Shown here piece by piece: positions 55,761-64,000 of a stretch of DNA of 64,000 bases. A model generated the notes under the pieces. The model made no database searches and was not told the origin of the DNA. It saw only the letters and a program-made list of their open reading frames with translations. The first letter of the stretch is position 1; each line of letters opens with the position of its first letter. Made by a program: the position numbers and the translations under genes. Origin of the DNA: Tenebrio molitor (Eukaryota; Arthropoda; Insecta; Coleoptera; Tenebrionidae); contig NC_091046.1 in assembly GCF_963966145.1 (NCBI RefSeq), forward strand, positions 37,634,001 through 37,698,000, in the 5' to 3' direction.

Positions 55761-58700
55761 TTATTATCTCGTTTTAAATCTGAAACACTTCGGGCAATTC
55801 CCACACGAAAAGCGAGCTGGGCGCGACGCTTTCGGGCGCAAAGTCAAGCCAAGTGAAAAAAATCCTCGTTGCCACTTCACGATTTTTGTCCAAAGTAATC
55901 GTCTTGCTAGCAATAATCACGGTAGCGGCGATTTGCTTGTGCCGTTGAGGCGCACTTGAAATACACTTGTTTTGCAGGACAGTGGACCCACGCGTTATGC
56001 AAATGATCGCAATCGAATCAAAAATTGGATCGTTGACGTGGGCGTCAATACTAATCCACACCTTAATGTCATTCGACTTGTATAATTACTGGGGAAGTGA
56101 AATGTTTCGGTCAAGTTGGACGTCAGCACCTGAAGGCGGCGCTCTCAAAATCGAACTTATGAATGAACGAACCTCGACGATGCGTGGTCGGCAGAAAGGT
56201 CGAAAACGTAAAATTCTTCTTCGTGGAATTTCATCATCCCGAAAGGAACAAATTTAACGTTGATTGCGACGTCCTTAAGGTTGACTTTGGGTTGTTTATC
56301 GAAGTCGGTACCAGATGGTCGTCTTAGTCACGTAACAACAAACTTTCATCATCTCAACGTAAAACTAGGCCAACTGCGAAAATATTGTAACAAAAATTTT
56401 ACCCGTACGTACCGAAAGGTCTTAAAACTGCAATCATAACATAACGCGCTAGCCAGGAATCCGCTGCGATTTATTGCCCCTATTTAAATTTAAAATGTGG
56501 GATACGTCCCGTAACTTCGTGTACTTGTAATGTAAATGGTCTAAATTTACACGTCACGAATAATTTCCACATTTCACTGATGGTTCGGTTAAAATAAAAT
56601 TTCTATCGTACAGCTTTGCTAAGCTACAAAAAAGATCACATTAGATGAGGAGTAAGAAATGTTGTTTTTTCAACTAAAATCGCTTTAGAGGGTCGTCCTT
56701 TTTTATATTCCGTATTAGATTGAATATTTTTGGAAATTGACAAAAATATGCAGACGAAATTGAAATCACAGCACGTAAAAGCAAACGAACCTTCGTTGTT
56801 GGCCGACACCCGTTACAGCACCAATAGTATTAATGAAATTCTTTGGTATACACACAATAGAATGAACATGAGAATAAAATGCGTTTTAAAAATTCTTCAT
56901 AAAATGTTATTTCTGGATTTTACGAGTCTTGCAAAGGAATTCTAATTGTTTCGTGCAACTCACATGTCGAAATGTTCCTCGCCAAACGCCACCAGAAATT
57001 ACCTTAGTTCGCGAGAGTGAACAAAGTGGGAATAATTTTTATTCCATCTTCATACTCCGAAGTAAATAAAACGTACGAAATTAGGTTTTGGATCGCTTTA
57101 TTTATCTTTCCATTTTTATACGTATTGTTGTTTATTCGGAAGCTCATTTCAAGAAAATGCCTATCTGATAAATCAATGCTGTCCTATTAAAAAAGCCATA
57201 AAGCTCCAAGTACAGTTGTTTACTAGCTATGATCTACTAAATTATGTTTAGCAACAGGCATTTTCGCTTGGAAGAAACAAATTCCTCCATTTAGCAACAT
57301 TTATGAGTATCGAAACAGACAAAAACATTGCACAACCTGTGTTGTGGCTTCCCGAAGGCGTCAAGCTCGGTCAACCCAGATGTTAAAGCGTCTGGACGCC
57401 AAGATGTTACACGTTGAAAACGTAAACTGTGCCACTAAACTTCGTGAACTTTGCTCAAATATTCGTTTATTTCCACGTCTCAGAGATCTGTACCTGAACT
57501 CACGAATTTGAAAAATCTCCACTTGAGAATAAAAAACGTTACAGATTTAGTCATCTGCTAAACCCCGAGCACCAATTACGAATTTCCGCCGTTAAAACTG
57601 GCGAATTTTGGATGTAATTTTGTAATCAAATTATACCTCAATCTCTAAGGATTAGCCAAAACATTTCCCAAGTTATAACTCTATCAAAGATGGGAGTATT
57701 TAACGGTAAATCACAACTACCGTAACCGTTGTGCAAACTGTCAAACCAGCTTTAACAAGTATCGAAAGGCTCATTATAAATCACCATGTGAACAGTTCCT
57801 CCGTCAATCTGGGCAACATAATTTTGACACGACGCAAACTTAGCTGATTGATTTTTAAAAAAAGAGTGTGTGCTTAAGACTTCTTGACGTTCTTAATTGA
57901 TTTTAAGTGATATATGAGTATCTATATTATCTAAATTATATTATTATGGATGACAGTACATACTTGGAGCAATCAGGAGTGATAGCTAAAATACGAAATA
58001 AATATGTACTTTGGATTCAAATCTATTTAAACATGTTACAACTCTATCTATTGCAGTTCCATATTGACATATTTGCTGTTTTTAAAAATCAATTAAGGGT
58101 TTGATTTTTCTATCGAGAAATCGATAGATATTGAAAATTTCACCCGAAATTTGTCTGTTCCTCGCTCGCTCTGCTAAACTCGGCTCCCCCGAACTCGAAT
58201 GAGCCTTTCACCTCTGAGCGTGTGACGTGACCCGCCACGCGTGACGCTGAAACTAATTTACTGCCCGAGAATAATGTCGTGGTGCGCCTAAAGAAGTTTT
58301 CACTTCGAAAACATCAGATTCTTGAAAATCTCCCGTTTTAAGTTTTAATACAGCGGTGCTCCGTTTCTGAACAACTTTAAGGCATAAAGGAGATGTCTTC
58401 GGGGGCCACATAGCTTTTGAGGAAGTTTACGTACACTAAAGTCACTTTAACATATTACCCCACATTAAATTAAACAAGCTTGATTAAATTTTGAAAGTTT
58501 AAAATAATTCGCAAATACTTCAACTGTCACACAAAAATTTGCCAGTAAAAAAAAACTGACTGGCAAGTATTTGTAAGTTGGGTTATTTACTTTGTTTTTC
58601 ATTTTGCTTACGGTATTTTGATAAACAGGAGCGATATCTGCGATATATTCATTAATCGTGACGGCAAACTGACGTTGTAAACGACTCAGAATTGGACAAT

Positions 58701-61700
58701 TGCGTTAAGTGTATTGGATTAGAAATGATCGAATTTACGGTTTTTGACGGAGACAAAATAAAAATAAAATTTACTTAATGGAGTAAATAAAATTTATTAG
58801 GCATAAAGTCAATGGAGCCACAAACAAAAGAAACGGTTATTCAAATAAATGGGTGTAGTTATGAAGAGAAGGTTAATGTTTTGTTTTTATTTGCAATCAC
58901 AGTCATTAACGCCGAAGTATATGGTTTTACTATATTTTAAATAAATCCATGTTTTTTGAAAATAAAAGCTGTAACATAAATCAATTTACACCAACAACAC
59001 TTTAGTATTTGGCGCCATATAGGAATTTATATGCTACATCCATTAAATGAGTTTACAAACAACTCCAGTGTAATAAATACGTTTAAATAACGATAAACAA
59101 TGGCAATTATCGAGGCTATTATCACCGTCTACAGTACTGGGAAAAAAACTCTTTAAAATCGATCAGTGACTGGGTCAATACGTTAAACATTTTCTTACTA
59201 GAAAAATTCATTATAGGTGGCGCCTCTTCTTGTACGCTTTCCCAGCCGTCCATCTTCAAGGAGATTCAAAAAACACAAGAACACCCAACATAAGTCATCA
59301 CAAAACTACAATGCAGTGTGCAACACAGACGTGTGCTGTACGTAAACAGTTCTTGTTTTATCAGAGTTTTGCATTTGACAATAGGTCAAAGTATCTATTA
59401 AAAAAATGGCGAACCACTGCTACGATGACATTATACATTAATAATAAAATTTCACCTCACCAAATCTAGATAAAATTTTATCTGAACGGTAATAGTTACA
59501 CAAGCATTATCAGATAATTCGTTTAAAAATAAATATACGGAAACGAAAAAAATAGAAGCAGGGGAAAAACTGGAATCCATTCTTTGAGATTAATTTTCTT
59601 TGTTACTTCCGATGGAAAGATCATTTGTCTTCATCAATAATAATGAATGAATCATGGGAGGTGATTTTAATACGTTTTAAAATTAAACCTGCGCATTTTT
59701 CGACCATTTTTAACGTCCGACTTTCATCATTCTCATTATTCGGCATGTCAACATATAATTTTTAACCGGGTATTTAGTTTTTAATCTTAAAGGAATGTTT
59801 ACAGGGCAGTCAGAGTTTTTAAAGTGAAAATTTCGCAAGACGACGTGCATTAATTGGGCCAATTAATAATCAAAAAGGCCCGATCTGCAAAGTATTTACA
59901 CGAGTTGGAGTACACAATTCTTGTTTTTGCGAACTGCGATTCATTGAATTGGGTCTTTTAAAATAAACCCTATAATTGCCAATAGATCTTCGGAAGGTTA
60001 CCTTTAATAACAACAAACCGGGGTTCGTTAATACAAACGATCCGAACATTTGTTAGTGCTCTTTCAGATGGCCAATTAAGTGCATCTAAAAGAAACAAGA
60101 TAACGATTCCTGAGACGGAATTCCTGCACCGCCTTCAGAAAGGTCGCTGCAAGTGATTCGGCGTTTGAAATGACGTTACGTCCGAGTTTTACAAAAGTTT
60201 ATTTTTATGTTTCACGTTAACTATCATAGTGACAACTTTTTACTATGACGGGTCCAAGCCGGTTTTAAATCAAGACGAGCGCTAATCACACTTGGCGCAA
60301 AACTTAATTGAAGTCGCATGGTTGCAGTGTCAAAATAAATAGCCTGGCCGTTAAATCGAAACGAACTCGGCTGCCTATCCCATACGTGTAACGTCCTGAC
60401 GGTCTCTTATAATGGAACTGCTGGTGCTGAAAGCAACTGTTGTAAATTAACCAATCATCCTGGAATGCGAAGTCACTAACCCAAAGAACTAGAATCCTGA
60501 AATAGTCTAGCCCAATTTATGAGAAAAATTTCCGTCGAGATTCACCAATTTCGAGGAAAAGAGCACTGCCCCCAGATAAAATATTGAGCAACGCAACTAA
60601 TATGATTACTTTCGGTCTTAAATATTTATTGCAAAAGTATTTTTCAGCAGCTGTTAATTCGACGTCCGATAGCCAATACGTTGTCTGGATGATGACATTT
60701 TTAGTTATTGATGACACTACGCTTCATCAAAACGCCCAATGTTTTTCCAATTTAATTCCGCCATTCAGATGCGTTTTGCGCTGCTCCTTTTAGACCATTT
60801 CACATTAAATCACTTCAAAACATACGAGTAGATGTCATAAAATTATTAAATACAAATTTGACGTTCAGATCGACACGTCTTGATTTACAGAAACGACCTT
60901 TTACTTGCTAGTGCAGACTTACTGATGTAGGCCGGAGGTCGTCGATAATGAAAGATGACTTCGAGGAGTCAAATTAGTTTATGACATCATAATTCTGTAT
61001 AATGAAAGTTTATCTCTACAGTAGCGCCTGCTGCTGCATAATTATCGAGTCTATGTTATACAAAACGGATATCGCTTATTTATTTTGAAGTAATCCACCA
61101 GAAACATTTTTGGCTAACTCAAGATAGAAAGGAAGCCTTAAAACAATTTGTGTTTTAAAAATGATTTCTTGCTTGTGACTACTAAGATAGAATCTAAATA
61201 CATACCAACGTTTTTCTCGTCATACGAGGGAAATTTAAAAAAATTAACAGTGAGGAATATTACAAACTATTGTTTCACTTTCTATTCACGTCCAAAAATA
61301 CCGGCAGCTAAATAAAGTGAATGTTTGCAATTCAAAATGTCTAAAAGCCTTGTAAAATAACAGTTAAAGTAAACTATGGACAATAAAAGTCAAAACAATA
61401 AAGATATCGAAAATCGTTACAGAACAGAATATGTTTTCCAAAAATAAATTTTGGGCATTTTGATGACAGAAATATCAAACAAAAATATCCTGACATGCTA
61501 TCTAGATCTTCCAAATATTCTTAACACCCAAACAATGGTGTCTTCTATTTTAGAATTCTTGTCTCACGTTTGTATACTTATACGTATTTTAGATCAGTTT
61601 CAGTTATTTAAGCGGCTCGAATAAAGGTTCAAAAAAATATATTCAAATCAAACCGCAGAAAAAAGTTTGGACTTACGTCGGACATCCACTGATTCATTCA

Positions 61701-64000
61701 AAAATACCGTTTATTATTAAAATACATTATGGTGAACGTGGCCTTCAAAATAGTATATTATTCAATGAGCGTTATGATCACTACTACAGAAGAGGTGAAA
61801 GTTTGCGACACGACCAGCAGGCGAGTGCCGTAATCATTCGAGTGGTGATGACCATTACACGCGAGAGAATACGATACTTTTTCTAGGGGGCATTTTCACA
61901 ATCAGAATTCTTTATTTAATACTTCCGTTTAATAAAAAAAAAGTGCAGACTCACGACTTATGACATTACAAAATAATTATACATGCGAACGACAGATACA
62001 ATTTTGCGATTCATCACAACCCCTCGAGTAATAGGTCATTATTCACTGCCGTGTGTAATGAATAATAGTACTCAACAACATATGTATAACAAATGCATTA
62101 TTTAATGGGAATTAAAAAAAAAACAGTTTTGTAGTCATTTCTACTCTTCTCATCTTACTGTTCTATATTAAGTAAATCTTAAAAAATACCTTTTGTAAAT
62201 TGAAAAACATTAACTTTTATTCACTTCATTTCGTTGATTCATTTTGTATATTTTTGATAAAGTTCTTTACATCAAATATTCGTCAAACTCACTCTTATCT
62301 TTATCTGCAACATTGACAGTGACTGTCGTATGTTAATCTAAAACTTATCTTGTATAAATACACGTACCCGATATAGCTACATTACCTTATTTCATATTTT
62401 CTTTCAAAGCGTCTAGATGTATTCTCTCAACAAACATGGTTTTATCGAAACACAATTGTTACCTGACCAAATTCCTAAACTTGATTGTCACTACGGCATA
62501 TCTCAAATAACTGGTTATTCAAAATAAACTATTTTTCTGATCCACTGCGCTAGAACTTTTCAAAAACATTGGCCGCTTGATGCACAGATTTTACACAATT
62601 CACAAATCTGTATCTTGTCCGCACAATGTAACACCGCAGAAAAACGAACAATTTAGCGCCCCGCAAGTTCACTGAAACCGAATTATATCCATTGTTATCA
62701 AAAGAGTTGCCAAACACAGAGCCCCTTTTTCATTTTGCCGCGTTTTGTTTCTCATTTCCATTCATTTATTGTCATTAATGAATACAACGTGAATCTAACT
62801 GTCCAAAAGATAATGCGAAAAATGCAACGATTAGCATTACGATAAAGTGCAATTTGGCACGCTCCTGCAGTCGTTTTGCCAGAACATCATCACAATTCTT
62901 CCTGACAATTTAATTATGCATGCATCGACTATTATTTATAGCTTGGAATCAACAAGAGCTGCTCCAGCGAAATTATTTTAATAAGAACGACTCCAACGGT
63001 GCGGTGCACAAAGAACTCTCCCACGAGGAAAAATGGTGGATGCGACAGGCTAGCTCACCTACTAAATGTGAATTAAACGAAACTGTAAAACCAAATCCTG
63101 TTATTTCTCTTTCAAGTTTTATGTGTTTTCACCTGAATATTTCAAGGCTATTAGGAAACAGAGGTGCACCTTGTAAATAACTAAAAACAATGTGATGATC
63201 CACTTATTCCAGTACTTTATTTTAGTTTGAACTATATTTACGAAAACAGTAAACACAACGTCACTCAGGATTCTTCAATACATTATTCCGACTGGTGAAA
63301 TATTTTCAGGGAATTCAGAATCAGATGCACAGATAATAAATAAAAATTCGCATCAAAAGCTTTTGATTTGTCCACGATAAATGCTTGTTTTTAATACGAA
63401 ATAAATAATTTGACAGAATTGCTAAAATATTGGAAGCTATTATTGTTGGCACTCCTTATAACTCACTAACCTTTCTCACCTGCTAAATTATGAGCGGCTA
63501 AAAATAAAGTGCAACTTCTGACGGACAATAATTCATTTCGACAAACATTTGGAGTTATTGGCTTTTAAATTTTAAGTAGATCTTCGTGTAGTTACACTTT
63601 CGAATGGGCTCTCCGCGCGATTTTCGCCTATAAATCACGTCCACCTTTCGAAATAATAGGCAATGACACCTTGTGAGACAGCGACATTTTTCAAATACCC
63701 GCCGGGTTGTTTTGGTCTTCAAAGTTCTAAAAATGAAGCTCTCATTAAGAGCAAGACGATCTGTCACTAGCTAAAAAGAACGTCGCAAAGGTCGACCCAG
63801 TGGATCATCTACGTTTTCTAACTGCAGATTCTACGCAAATTAGAAAAATAATTGGGTCAAACACGAGATCTCTCAACATCAAAAATCACTTTACAACAGC
63901 AAAAACACAGATACGTGAGGACGACTCGTTCAACATGGGAGTCGAGAAGTTTTCGGCTCGTTTATGCAATCATGACGAATGAACTGAAAGCGCTGGATCA
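55761..64000. other. 8.2-kb region upstream of Mrtf, no gene or repeat supported
   Basis: This should hold the Mrtf promoter, further 5' exons or the start of a long first intron. I cannot place any of them. A short CpG-rich patch at 58150-58260 (CCTCGCTCGCTCTGC, CCCGCCACGCGTGACGC) is a candidate regulatory site. Frames at 56730-56945, 59230-59469 and 62920-63180 have no recognised product. Inverted-repeat elements, common to the left, were not found here. Confidence 0.4.

Overview
This is a 64 kb piece of AT-rich animal nuclear DNA, most likely from an insect. The evidence is one multi-exon metazoan gene with GT-AG introns, a myocardin-related transcription factor. Around it lie many short TA-flanked inverted-repeat transposons, a defective hAT element and a probable solo LTR. 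A beetle is possible from the general look of the repeats, but the sequence does not prove it. Nothing prokaryotic, organellar or CRISPR-like is present.

The only confidently recognised gene is Mrtf on the minus strand. Three coding exons can be joined exactly at GT-AG sites with the phase kept: 54949(or 55056)..54856, 54342..54277 and 54093..51563. They give an 896-residue protein from the best ATG. It carries three actin-binding RPEL motifs, a basic SRF-binding region, a SAP domain, a glutamine-rich leucine-zipper region and an acidic C-terminal activation domain. The last exon encodes about 94 percent of the protein. A 3' UTR probably runs down to about 50460. The 5' end is not settled; a possible leader exon ends at 55643.

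The first 50 kb is gene-poor and full of small mobile elements. From left to right these are: a 241-bp inverted-repeat element (638-878); a block of three abutting TA-flanked MITEs (2161-3431) with a fourth inserted inside it; an inverted duplicate of that block (about 7428-8322); a Tc1/mariner-type transposase remnant (3547-3810); a hairpin element (8866-9082); further inverted-repeat elements at 10.6, 12.4-13.8 and 14.1 kb; a CpG-rich block (19.3-20.2 kb); a MITE split by a 1.9-kb probable solo LTR (22297-24399); a hAT remnant with a perfect 8-bp target duplication (25619-26844); chained MITEs (29041-29512); an 861-bp foldback element (35622-36482); a 960-bp inverted-repeat element carrying a broken fragment of a retroelement-type ORF (37747-38706); and more elements at 42, 44.9, 46.4, 47.1 and 47.8 kb. 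The right-hand 8 kb upstream of Mrtf (55.7-64 kb) shows no repeat or gene that I can support.

Two weak minus-strand coding candidates lie at 31459-31647 and 31859-32143. The most unusual signal is a set of small hairpin repeats scattered through the first 48 kb. Their arms are unrelated, but all have a similar CpG-rich core built on CGAG/CTCG words.
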